From contig OY829543.1 of NCBI GenBank assembly GCA_963691705.1, positions 30,093,523 to 30,157,522 on the forward strand: a stretch of 64,000 nucleotides of DNA, read 5' to 3'. The notes under the pieces are model-generated. The model was not told the origin of the DNA. It did not search any database and saw only the letters and a program-made list of their open reading frames with translations. Source of the DNA: Viola odorata. Its lineage: Eukaryota; Streptophyta; Magnoliopsida; Malpighiales; Violaceae. Shown piece by piece: positions 28,588-38,735 of the stretch. The position numbers and the translations under genes were made by a program. The stretch's first letter is position 1. The number at the start of each line of letters is the position of its first letter.

Positions 28588-29751
28588 TGATATGATCCCA
28601 GTCGGAGCCAACCCTAGTGACGCACCCACAGGCGCAACCACCCGCAACAAGGCCCGAGCCTTGGAGGATGCAACCGCGAGCCTCCCATTGCTGCCCACGG
28701 GCCCGATCACTCGTGCCAGGGCCCGAGCCCTACAAGTGAGGCTCAGTAGCCTCATCCACATGGAACTAAAGGCAGAGAAAGCCTCGGAGGAAGCCAACCT
28801 GCGCACGCCCCGGCTGCGCCTTGTAACCCTAATCCGCACCGCGTCCGCGCCTACGGATGGGCTACACATGGCCACCTCAGACCTTTAGGTCCACCAGTGC
28901 CCTTTTCCTATTTTCGACTAGGTCATGACCATTTATAATACAAGAGAGGAGTCCAGGCCAAAAATCAGGAGAAACGCCCGAAGGATTTGGGACAGGCCCA
29001 AATCACAAGCCCGCATTGGATAGCGAAAGCCACTGCAGAGCCTTCTGAAGATTAGAGCATATTTCCTCGCACAATATTCAGCCCAGCACTTGATCTATGT
29101 GTTAGGAAATTTCCCTCTAAATTTCAGTGGAAACGCTCGAGGGAATAAGGAAAACGCCTTGTTTCCTTAAAACGTGATTCGACGAACCCGCAAGCATAGC
29201 CACTTGGGCCTTTTGACCTAAACGGCGGCGCCTGCACTTCTATCCTATTTAGTAGACTTTATTTATGTTATTTTAGGGTTTCAGAACTTATTTGGAAGGG
29301 TGGCTTGTTGCCATTTTCGTTTAAGTCATTATTTAGAAACTAAACTATTTTCCATTTTTGGAATTAGGGTTTAACACTTCTTTAAAAAGGAGCCGCCCAT
29401 GTTATTTTTTCAGTTAGACTATTTTTGATAATTGAAAGAAGATTGCTTTGGATCTTAATCCACTTGTTCTTGATGAACCTTGCAACTAATTGAGTTTTGT
29501 GCATTCGATTAGCTTGTCAAGTAAAACTTGAAAGCACTATCTATTGAGTCATTCGTCTTTGGAGTGCCGTGGACACCTTACCACGGAGATTCATCGGTTT
29601 GACACAAGATCCTCAAGGGATTCGGCGTGGAGTGCCAAGGACACCTTACCTTGGAGGTTCACGTGCTTTCTTCGAGTTAAATTCCGCATTGAAACCCTCG
29701 TCGCTGGACAACGATCAAAAGAGAGCGTTCTAGCCTACAAGAAACGCATCA
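28588..29751 (+). repeat. Right LTR of the chromovirus, 1164 bp
   Basis: Full-length LTR without the solo-LTR insertion. Preceded by the purine tract at 28575-28587 and followed by CTTCT (29752-29756), which matches the left flank. After it, G4 exon 3 resumes without loss of frame. Confidence 0.92.
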
Positions 29752-30533
29752 CTTCTGTAATTCAAATGATCTCTCCTTCTCTTTCCCCCGTCGACACTCC
29801 GCGTATGGTGGCTGACCTAAGCACTATGCTTTCTAGTGGGGCTGCCACTCACCAGGTTGACTTAAGCAACATTCGTCAGCGCGGGTTCCCGGCGCTAGGA
29901 GGCGACAGTTCTCCAACGACATCTGTTTATTTGGCGGGACATACGTTTTCAGTTGAGGAGGAGGAGCAGGCTTTCCTCTCCTGTGCCGATGGTGAACAAC
30001 TGCAGCGGATAAAGACCCAATTGTTCTCCGGCTTTCAGGCTTTTCACTATTGGTCCAGGCATGTGACGAGGCGAGTAAGCTCTCTCAACTCTTCCTCCCA
30101 AGAATGACGTAACGCTAATCATCAGCTTTTGGAGGAAGTCAACAAGTACCAAAGGGGACTTGGCAGAACTCAAGAAGAGCTGAGGAAAAGTGTTGACGAG
30201 CGACAGAGTGCGGAGGCCAGCCTAACAGTTGCGAGAAAGGAACTGGAAGAGGCTAGAGTACAAGAGGCCATGAAGGATGCCGCCCTTCAAGTGGAACGGG
30301 GTAAGAATGTCGCGCTTGTTGAAGAAACGGCAGACAAGTGTAAATGGTTCTTGGAACAGACTGCGGGCCTCATGACCGACTATTTCATTGAGCGTTATGG
30401 CCGCGATAAATTTGATGCTGATGCCATCATCCGTCTCTTCAAGCAGAAGTCTGGGTTCCTTACGGAAGAAGGTTATCGCCAAGTGAAGAGACCGCGGCAT
30501 AATGAGGGGGACGACAGCTTACCAGGGCCGTGA

Positions 30534-31726
30534 ATGCTACTTCTCTTTTGCCTATCGGACGCCCTTACTTCTTACCCTTTTTGTGTTCTTGGGGCCTTTT
30601 GCTTAAACAAATCTCCCCTCTTGTGTAAACAATCTGCTTAACTTGCTGCGCTTTTACTTTATCAATGATCTCTCTTAATTTACTTCCGCTACCACTTGTT
30701 TCCAAACTTGTCGCCACTGTTGAAATGATGTCGCCCGCGCATTTGAGCCTCCCTCGCGGGGTCGTAACATGTGATGTTCTAAGCGACCTCGCATTTCTCT
30801 CCATGCGATCAGGTAGAACTGATCTTCCCCACCATCTCATACTGCGTTTAAGACAACAACGGGATCTCCCTCTTGGATACTCTGCCTTTCCACGACACCC
30901 TTTCTTTCTCAAATGCTTCGTCACTTCTACGTTTTCTTAAGTTTCCTGCACATTTTCACTTATACTTTGTTAGTAGCGACATATTTCAAAAAATCTTAAT
31001 TACCTTGGGGTGTTGCCGCGCATTCTCCAGGTTCATTTGGCGCGATCTCCCCCCGGTGTCACTCGTGTCACATACTCATCCAGCCAAACTTCACCGGGTT
31101 TGTTCCTTCCGGTTACTAGCTGGGGTATCGTGACTTCTTATATTTCTTCAATTGGCTGGGAAGTGCCACCTCTCAATGAGCCGCCTGATCAAGGCCGGCC
31201 ATCACGAGGATAGGACTTTTCACTCCCTCAGCGTTGTCACCTCGCACCTCGGAACGTGCCCCTTCTTACCGATGTGCCTATGTTAGCGCCACCATCGTAA
31301 GGATAGGATTTTCACTTGCGGGGTGGAGTTTTTATCTTCCCTGGGGTCGTGCCTCGCTTAATGATCATCCGCCTATGTGAGCGCGGGCTGTCACAAGGAT
31401 AGGACTTTACACCCCCGGGGGAGTCAGGGCGTGCCCTCTCTGGGTCTCCCCAGGATAGGACTTTTCACTCCCGACGGTGCTGGAGCGTGTCTCATCTTAG
31501 CGAGTCGCCTGATCAAGGCCGGCCTCACAAGGCCAGAATTTTTTACTTCCAGCACCATATATTTCTAGGATCGCCGGGGCGTGCCTCGTCTTGATGACCT
31601 GTCTGTGTTAGCCCATTCTGCCCCAAGGCTAGGACTTTTCACCCCCGACATCCCTCTTTTCCTATTATCTGCACATCATACAGACAACCAACAAGGAACA
31701 AGAGATATTTCCATAACAATTGTTAG
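30534..31726 (-). repeat. 3' region of the Tat element with degenerate 95-bp repeats
   Basis: After the G4 stop there is no supported ORF. Between about 31200 and 31660 the motif AGGATAGGACTTTTCAC recurs at about 31207, 31300, 31396, 31453 and 31626, with spacing near 57-100 bp (often about 95), together with CGTGCC... and GTTAGC motifs. This is an eroded tandem array separate from the hairpin array that follows. Together they form the hypervariable zone between integrase and the antisense genes. Confidence 0.55.
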
Positions 31727-32227
31727 ACCATGCCCTACGGCATGTCAGATTTCAGCATAATATAATTTCAATTATCAAGCCATGCCCAACGGCATGTCAA
31801 ATTTCAATTATCAGACCATGCCACACGGCATGTCAAATTTCATCATAATATAATTTCAATTATCAAACCATGCCCAATGGCATGTCAAATTTCAATTATT
31901 AGACCATGCCACACGGCATGTCAAATTTCAATAATCAGACCATGCCACACGGCATGTCAAATTTCATCATAATATAATTTCAATTATCAAACCATGCCCA
32001 ACGGCATGTCAAATTTCAATTATCAGACCATGCCACACGGCATGTCAAATTTCAATTATCAGACCATGCCACACGACATGTCCAATTTCATCATAATATA
32101 ATTTCAATTATCAAACCATGCCCAACGGCATGTCAAATTTTAATTATCAGACCATGCCACATGGCATGTCAAATTTCATCATAATATAATTTCAATTATC
32201 AAACCATGCCCAACGGCATGTCAAATT
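31727..32227 (-). repeat. Tandem array with twelve CATGCC-n4-GGCATG hairpins
   Basis: About 500 bp built of units of 36 bp (ACCATGCC, four bases, GGCATGTCAAATTTCAATTATCAG) and longer units with an ATCATAATATAATTTCAA extension. I count twelve copies of the CATGCC/GGCATG inverted repeat; one has decayed to GACATG and the four-base loop varies (ACAC, CAAC, CTAC, CAAT). It lies immediately after the integrase stop (minus strand). Tandem repeats in this position are known from Tat/Ogre elements and can seed satellites. Confidence 0.9.
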
Positions 32228-35200
32228 CTAGCATAATATAATTTCAAGCGAGCAATATTCCAAGAATTAGGTAAGGGAGTACCGTCAAGTGCTTCTAGGT
32301 GATACGCCCCCTTTCCGATAACACGAGTGACACGGTATGGACGAATGCCAATTTCCACAGGTGTGACAGCTTCGGTGCCGAAAGCCATAGCAAAGGGCGT
32401 TTCCCCCGTACTAGTTTTGACAGTCATGCGGTAGGCCCACATTACATAGGGTAGTTCATCTGGCCACTTCTTTTTCGAACCCTCAAGATTTTTCTTGATG
32501 CCACTCAGAATGCTTCGGTTGGTTACCTCCGCCTGACCATTGGTCTGGGGATGCGCCACAGAGGAAAACCTCTGTTCGATCTGAAACTCCTCACACTGTT
32601 CTTTGAAAAAGCGACTCGTAAATTGTGTCCCGTTGTCGCTGACTAGCACGCGGGGCACCCCGAAGTGCATGATAATTTGGTGTTTAAAGAAGTACCATAC
32701 CCTCTCTGTCGTGATGTTGGCTACTGCTTCCGCTTCTGCCCATTTGGTGAAGTAGTCCACAACCACAATTACAAATTTCAGTTGGCACCTCGCCTTAGGA
32801 AAAGGGCCTAAAATGTCAATTCCCTACTTAGCAAAAGGACAAGGTGCCATGATCTGAGATATTTCAGTGGCGGGTCGTCGAGGGATTTTGGTAAATTCTT
32901 GACACTTATGACATGTTTGCACAAAGTTGTTACAATCCCTGCGAATGGTGAGCCAATAGAATCCTGACCGGAATACCTACGCGGCCATGGTACCACCCGA
33001 TACATGCATGCCACAAATCCCTTCATGAATCTCTCGCAGGGTATGGAGGCCTTCTTGTTCCGTTATACATCTTGCAGCTGGGTGCGAGAAACATCTCCGA
33101 ATTAACTCCCCGTTGTAATAAGTGCACCTTGCCGCTTGCTTCAGTACTTTTTTCTTTTCCGCGTTGTCGCTGGGCAACTCGTCGTGCTTTAAGAATTTTA
33201 TCACAGGGATCCTCCAGTCCTTTTCAATTTCTTCCACACATAGCGATAGCTGTTCCTCCATGAAGGACGGTAATGACCTTTCCTCGTAGTACACACCCTC
33301 TGGTATGGTGGCCTTCTGATTAGCTGCCGCTTTGGCAAGGTTATCTGCCTTGGCATTGTCCTCCCGCGGGATGTGTTCAAGGGTGACGCACACGCCGCTT
33401 TGTTCAATCTTTGCCAACTCTCTTTTCACTTTGGAGAGGTATTGCACCATGATCGGTTCTCTGGCTTGGGAATGTCCCAAGACTTGATCAATTACCAACT
33501 TGGAGTCTCCTCGTATTTTTAACCGTGGGGCTCCTGATACCATGTCGTCCTCGGTTTTGGTGAAAAGATTTCTTCCTATTCTAAGCCCTGCCAATAACGC
33601 TTCGTATTCCGCCACGTTATTGGATAACGGTTGTAAGATTCTAATGGCATGTCGCACCTGTACATCGTGTGGCCCGATCATATAAATGCCAGCTCCTGCC
33701 AGCTCTTGATTTTTAGCGCCATCCACGTAGATGACCCATGAGTCCGCAGGGGCCTCCAAAGGTGGGAGCTTTGCACCACTCTCTTCCTTTTCGAGCTGCT
33801 CCAACGCCTTGTCCTCGGTAAAAGTACATTCGGCGATAAAATCTGCCCAAACCTGAGCTTTTACGGATGGCCGACCTTTGTATTGTAGTCCATATTGCTC
33901 AAGCTCAATCACCCAAATCAACATCCTCCCCGAGGACTCCGGTTTCCTAAAAATTCTTTTCAAGGGTTGATCTGTAAGCACGACGACTGGATGGGCCTGG
34001 AAATACCTGTCCATTTTTTGTGTGGACTGTATCAGGGCGAACGCCACCTTCTCAATGTGGGTGTATCGCACCTCGGCGTCTTTCAACACATGGCTGACAA
34101 AGAAAATGGGCCGGTGATTGTGATCGTCCTCCCGCACCAGAACGACACTAACTACTTCATCCGCGACGCCAAGGTACAGGAATAGGGTGTCGCCTGGCTC
34201 CGGTCGTGTTAGCACCAAGTCGGACGACAAGTAAGCTTTCAAACCCACGAACGCTTCTTCGCATTCTTGTGTCCATCCAAAAGGAGCTTTCCTGCGTATG
34301 ACTTTAAAGAACGGCAAACACTTCTCGCCTTGCTTAGAGATGAACCGTCCCAAAGCAATGACACGTCCTGTTAACCTCTGGACTTCTTGAAGGGTTCGCG
34401 GCGACACCATGTCATGGATAGCCTTAATCTTTGACGGGTTCGGCTGGATGCCCTTCTGGCTTACCACATACCCCAAAAAATTTCCCACTTGAAATGCAAA
34501 CGCACATTTGCGAGGGTTTAATTTTATCTGATACTTCCTTAATGTGTCGAACACCTCTTGCAGGTCCGTCAAATGGTCACTGAAGCTTCTGCTCTTGACC
34601 AGTAGATCATCCACGTATGCTTCTACATTTTTTCCAATTTGTCCCTCGAATACTTTGTTAGCCATGTGCTGGAAAGTTGCCCCCGCATTCTTTAAACCAA
34701 ACGGCATCGCCGTGTAAAAATAGGTGGCCTTTGGAGTTATAAATACCGTCTTTTCCTCATCTTCCTTTGCCATGGGAATTTGATGGTATCCAGAATTGGC
34801 GTTTAAGGAACTCAAATATGCGTACCCCGCCGCTTGATCGACCAGCTGATCAATCCGGGGAAGCGGATAACAATCCTTGGGGTAAGCGTCGTTCAAGTTA
34901 GTGAAATCAATGCACATGCGCCAATCTCCGCTGGGCTTGAGGACTAAGACGGGGTTGGCCAACCAAGTGGGATATTGAACCTCTCAGATGAATCCCACGT
35001 CTAACAGTTTCGCTACCTCCTTATCAATCACAACCGTCTTTTTAGCGGAGAACGCTCGCCGCTTCTATTGAATCGGCGTGGCGTGTGGGTCAACGTTGAG
35101 TCGATGTTCGGCCACCTCCCTGGAGACACCAGGCATGTCCGCTGGTTTCCAGGCGAACTCTCCTTTGCACTTGTTCAACAGCTGAGCTAATTGTGCGCTC

Positions 35201-35832
35201 TCCTCTGGGGTTAACTTTTCACTGACCTGGAAGCTCGCCTCACCATTGCCCTGGACGGGGATGGGTACCATTGCATCTACTGGCTGGGTTCGCCTTTCGT
35301 CCCTTTGCTCATAGGGATCCGCTGCCACGCACACATATTGATCACAGCTTTTCTGGACCATGAGTGAATAGCACTCGACGGCTAGTTTTTGGTCGCCCTT
35401 GATTGATACTACTCCTTCCCAAGAGGGGTACTTCATCCTGAGGTGCTTTTGAGATACCGCTGCCCCGAAGCGATTGAGGAATGACCGCCCTAGAATGGCA
35501 TTATACGGTAGGATGAGGTCCACAACCAGGAACATTAACTCTTCTGATCGCTTGGACGTGTCTTCTCTAAAATACACAGGCAGCGCTGTGACTCCAATTA
35601 CGGGTATAGGGATGCCGTCCACTCCAATGATTGGTTTCTTGCAAGGCGCCAATTCACCGGCGGGGCACTTCATAAGATTATATGCCTCCAATGAAAATAA
35701 ATTTATCGCGCTGCCGTTATCGATGAGGGTCCTCCGTACCCCATGGCTCCCAATGACCGGTGTGACCACTAGCGCGTCATTATGAGGGAAAACGACGCCC
35801 TTCTCATCCTCTTCCGAAAAGGATATCACCAT
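32221..35832 (-). pseudogene. Tat element protease-RT-RNaseH-aRNH-integrase
   Basis: Minus-strand order: protease (RRTLIDNGSAINLFS and YNAILGRSFLNRFGA, 35832-35065); RT (LVLKPSGDWRMCIDFTNLND, SLNANSGYHQIPMAKEDEEK, MPFGLKNAGATFQHMAN and YVDDLLVKSR); a first RNase H with weakened catalytic residues; an archaeal-type RNase H with intact acidic residues (SWVIYVDGAKN, NNVAEYEALLAGL, IRGDSKLVIDQ and NAKADNLAKAA); then integrase with zinc-binding CHKCQ, VVVDYFTKWAEAEA, VLVSDNGTQF and TNGQAEVTNR. The frame is broken by stops at 35065, 34984 (TGA), 32977 (TAG) and 32824 (TAG), and by a gag/protease frameshift near 35830. The paired RNase H domains place it in the Tat lineage. Not functional as it stands. 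Confidence 0.93.
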
Positions 35833-37883
35833 TCTGTCCAGTACATCGATCCCCCCTTTTTTACAGGCTGGCCTTCCCTTTTCCGCTTTTCTCCTGCCGC
35901 GGGTGTCGCGGGGGTAACCTCATCTAAGAAAGATGCGCCACTAGCAATGATATTGATAATGGGGATGTCCTCATCATGAATCATTAACACTTCCATTCTC
36001 CTCACATCAGAAGTCCCGCTGCCTCCAGGGGGAGGAGGCAATTGGTGATCACTTGGTGCCCCATGCGAGGGGTCGCCTCTAGTTTCTTCTCTTATTCGGG
36101 TGGCGAATTCTCCAAGATAGCCTTCTTCTAACAAGCGCTGTATTGCTGACTTCAATTCTCTGCATGCCTCTGTAGAATGTCCCCTAACCTTATGGAACTT
36201 GCAAAAAGCATTCTCCCTTCCTCCCATAACCACTCCTGGCTTCACAGGGGCTGGATAGCGGATTGGCAGGTTCCGCTGCTGAATAATGGCTAAGATTTCC
36301 GCTCGTGGGAGTGTAAGGGGAGGTAGGTCGGGGTCGTATATTCGATCCTTAGGCGGATCTGCCTGCCGCTGAGCATTCAAGCCGTCCATTCTTCCTCTGG
36401 AAAAGTTACGTTTCTGTCAATTCGACGCCTTGGGAATATAGTCTTTCCGTTGAGCGTATTCGTCACCTGAACGGGTATCGTGGGTCATACTAGCTTGAAC
36501 AGCAGGAACATGAGGGGTGCTCTGGGGTATGTCCCGTATCCTATTTTTGTATTCCTCCTCTTCCATTCTCCCGTAATTGTGGGCCTTCAGTCTTAATACG
36601 TCTAGAGTCGTTGGGGGGTCCACCATCAGCGTGTCTCTCAGCTTTCCGTATCCACAGTTCCGTTTCAAAGCTTCTATGGCAAAATCAATGGTGATACCAG
36701 GTGTTAACTACATTTCCGTATAAAAACTACCGAGATAGCTATTCAAGGACTCTTCTGGTTTTCTACGTATATCGAATAAGGCAGCGGCAGACTTTCAAAT
36801 GGGAATAGCTGTGCTGAAGCAACTCTTAAACTTGACCTCTAGTTGCTGGAAATTATCAATTGATCGAGCGGGGAGTCCTTCGAACCAGAGGCGGGCTACT
36901 CCCGACAATGTCATAATAAATATTTGACACAATGCCGTGTCATTGTGCGTTTGGAACTGGACAAAGTCTTTCACTTTGTTAAGATGCAAGATGGGGTCCT
37001 TGGTGCCGTCATATGACTCCGTTGGGAGCTTAACATGTCGGCTGACCCTGTGGTGCCTTATACGATGGGTGAAGAGATGACCCGCGGTGTCATCCAAGAT
37101 CTCACGATCATGACGGGGCGGAGACATGTCCAGGTGTCGCCTGTGCCCTCGAGGCTCAGGGGTATGACGCTGCCTGGGAGACCAGCTACGACTTCTAGGT
37201 GAACGGGTTCGACGCCTCCTACTGCTTGATCTTTCACTCCGTTCCACGGATGCCTCTCTACCAGCTCTTTCTCTTCTGCCGTCCCAACGCTCACTGTACT
37301 CATCTTGTTGTCGCTCTACTTGAGAGACGAGAATCCGCGGTACCCGCGGCGTGTAGGGCTCCTCTTGTCCGTCTACAAGTTGCGCGAAGCTGAATGGCAT
37401 GCTTATCGCAGGTGAAGTCAGAGGGACATTCACCTAGCGCTGGGGCGATACTAGTCGATCAGCGACGATAAACGGGGTGAAAATGATTCGAGAGGATACA
37501 CCCGATGTCGCGGTGCTAGAAGTGGAGCCTGCGGCCAACCCAATCATGTAATCTAGGTGGGCGCGAAGAGCTAACATCGAGCTTACCGAAGGAGTATTAG
37601 AGTCGCCCATTCCAGGACCCGTGGGGGGAGGAGCGGAGTGGCTAGGTCCGGCCATATGAGAAAACGGGGTACCCGCTGAAGAAAAGTGGGGACCCATTTG
37701 AAGAAACGGGGTACCCGTCTGAGAAAACGGCATGCCAACTGTCAATCCGGAAAGAAAATCTGTCTGCGCAGAAAAAGTTTCACGTGATGTGACAAAAGTA
37801 CTGGACGAAGACGTGGGAAAAAGTTCCCTGCGCGCGTGAACATTACGAGCATGAGGGGGTGTGGATTCTGAATCTGAAGCCAT
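35826..37883 (-). pseudogene. Tat element gag
   Basis: Begins MASDSESTPPHARNVHARRE with a Ser/Pro- and Gly-rich N-terminus containing repeated GTPF(L/S) motifs. It continues through an Arg/Ser-rich stretch (RSSSRRRRTRSPRSRSW) into the capsid-like block KLPTESYDGTKDPILHLNKV, GVARLWFEGLPA and later CKFHKVRGHSTEAC, a zinc-knuckle-like motif. In-phase stops occur at 37434 (TAG), 36795 (TGA), 36708 (TAG) and 36417 (TGA). All other sequence reads in one frame until the frameshift into protease. Packaging and capsid role by family. Confidence 0.88.
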
Positions 37884-37949
37884 GATCCTTCGACTCTCAG
37901 GAAGAACAGAGCTTGGTTATTAAGGAAGCTCACTTAATTAACCAAGACT

Positions 37950-37965
37950 CTCAATGAAAGCACCA
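37950..37965 (-). promoter_or_regulatory. Putative primer-binding site of the Tat element
   Basis: On the minus strand TGGTGCTTTCATTGAG follows two bases after the end of the right (5') LTR. Position and TGG start fit a primer-binding site. I did not identify the tRNA. Confidence 0.6.
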
Positions 37966-37967
37966 CT

Positions 37968-38502
37968 TGATAAGAGTCCGAGAAATGCTGAACAGGATTG
38001 ACCTGATCTGGGCTGGTCGAGAACACTATTTTGGGGTCTTCGTCACCTGCAAAGCGCCGGAGGGGGTTTCTGGCGTAAACACTCCGATGCCTAAGTCAGT
38101 ATGAGTAGTCAAAAGGGCAGGGTTTCAGTACGCTATCTTAGGCTTACCCTCTTGTCAGAATGGGTGGGGGTATTTATAGGTAAAGGAAGGAATGTACCGA
38201 CAGGGGGTAGGAGCTACCCCCGAGTAGATGTCGTTGGGGTGATAGATGTCGCTGGGGTGGTAGGGAGTGATGTCATGCGGGATGACGTCATGCGGAGTGA
38301 CGTCAAGGATGACCTGGGATGGGATGCCGCCATGAGGATGTCGCGTGAGAGCCCCCTCCGCTGATGTCGACCATCCCAGGGTCGGCCGCCAGGCTAGGGG
38401 CGGTATGAATAGGGTCTAGTCTCCCTCGGCGGGTACAGTATCCTGGCCTGGTCACCCGGTGGAGGGGTGGGGATGCCGCTTCAGTGGTATCAATAGTTAT
38501 CA
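37968..38502 (-). repeat. Right LTR (5' LTR) of the Tat element, 535 bp
   Basis: Same length as the left LTR, with about 13 substitutions and no indels seen. The TATA box on minus lies at 38169-38178. The duplication ACGGT follows at 38503-38507. Confidence 0.93.
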
Positions 38503-38507
38503 ACGGT

Positions 38508-38735
38508 ATACCTTTAAGGCCATCAGACAAACTTTTCTAAGCGATTTTAAAAAAATTAACGACTAGTTTTTGCTCTAACAGCCACAAACAGTCACTAAAC
38601 TCTCTCATCCTATAAATACATATTTTCTATCATTTAAGAGAGTTGATGAAAACTTTATACACATTGCAAAATATAAATCTTATACAGAATCAAAGCTAGA
38701 GCAAATTTAAATTGGTTTTCTGCCTCTAATTATTT
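38508..38735. other. Right flank of the Tat insertion
   Basis: Continues the GGTATACC-containing sequence of the left flank (12.9-13.16 kb), then ATCCTATAAATACAT near 38610, another TATA-like box that may belong to an older LTR. No ORF supported. Confidence 0.35.

Larger units (their letters stand above)
21249..29751 (+). mobile_element. Chromovirus (CRM-like) gypsy element nested in G4, 8.5 kb
   Basis: The LTRs run 21249-23595 and 28588-29751. Both end ACGCATCA; the right one starts TGATATGATCCC and the left one TAATACGATCCC (TG to TA mutation). CTTCT flanks both sides (21244-21248 and 29752-29756). Internally there is a degenerate initiator-Met-type primer site, gag, zinc knuckle, protease, RT, RNase H and part of integrase on the plus strand, then a polypurine tract AAGATGGAGGGGA at 28575-28587. 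The gag and RT wording resembles the CRM clade of chromoviruses. The integrase C-terminus, where a chromodomain would sit, is deleted, so the clade call is tentative. Several nonsense codons and frameshifts make it inactive. Confidence 0.9.
19692..30533 (+). pseudogene. G4: antisense Transposase_28-type gene, split by a chromovirus
   Basis: Exon 1 (19692-20406) is 715 nt, exactly as in G3, beginning MARNRRYSHSAGEGDID and carrying KMFHYGFQLPL, NAYCGIYAFIALCRYVGI, SLLQLYYQSNDIMAISPRYD and LWRSGFNLVI. The intron 20407-20476 is phase 1 as in G3. Exon 2 (20477-20787) has PAGWKPECIKKRE, one TAG, and PIKKKKR (probable NLS). The intron 20788-20860 leads to exon 3 (20861-21248), which has a TAA at 21167-21169. 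Exon 3 is interrupted by the 8.5-kb element and resumes at 29757 in the same frame after the CTTCT duplication. A further intron (30075-30125) leads to a coiled-coil C-terminus (EEVNKYQRGLGRTQEELRKS onward) ending ...DDSLPGP. The antisense orientation relative to gag-pol and the paralogy to G3 are clear. Function is unknown. Confidence 0.72.
13166..38502 (-). mobile_element. Tat-lineage Ty3/gypsy retrotransposon, 25.3 kb, with nested insertions
   Basis: Two 535-bp direct LTRs (13166-13700 and 37968-38502), both starting TGATAAGAGTCC and ending AGTTATCA as printed, are flanked by ACGGT on each side. The element reads on the minus strand: a primer-binding site beside the right LTR, then gag, protease, RT, RNase H, archaeal-type RNase H and integrase, then a tandem-repeat region and antisense genes. 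The second RNase H and the post-pol repeats are known traits of the Tat lineage. By eye the LTRs differ at about 13 of 535 sites, so the insertion is fairly recent, although coding frames are broken. Removing the 8.5-kb chromovirus and the 1.17-kb TIR element leaves about 15.7 kb for the original insertion. Confidence 0.93.
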
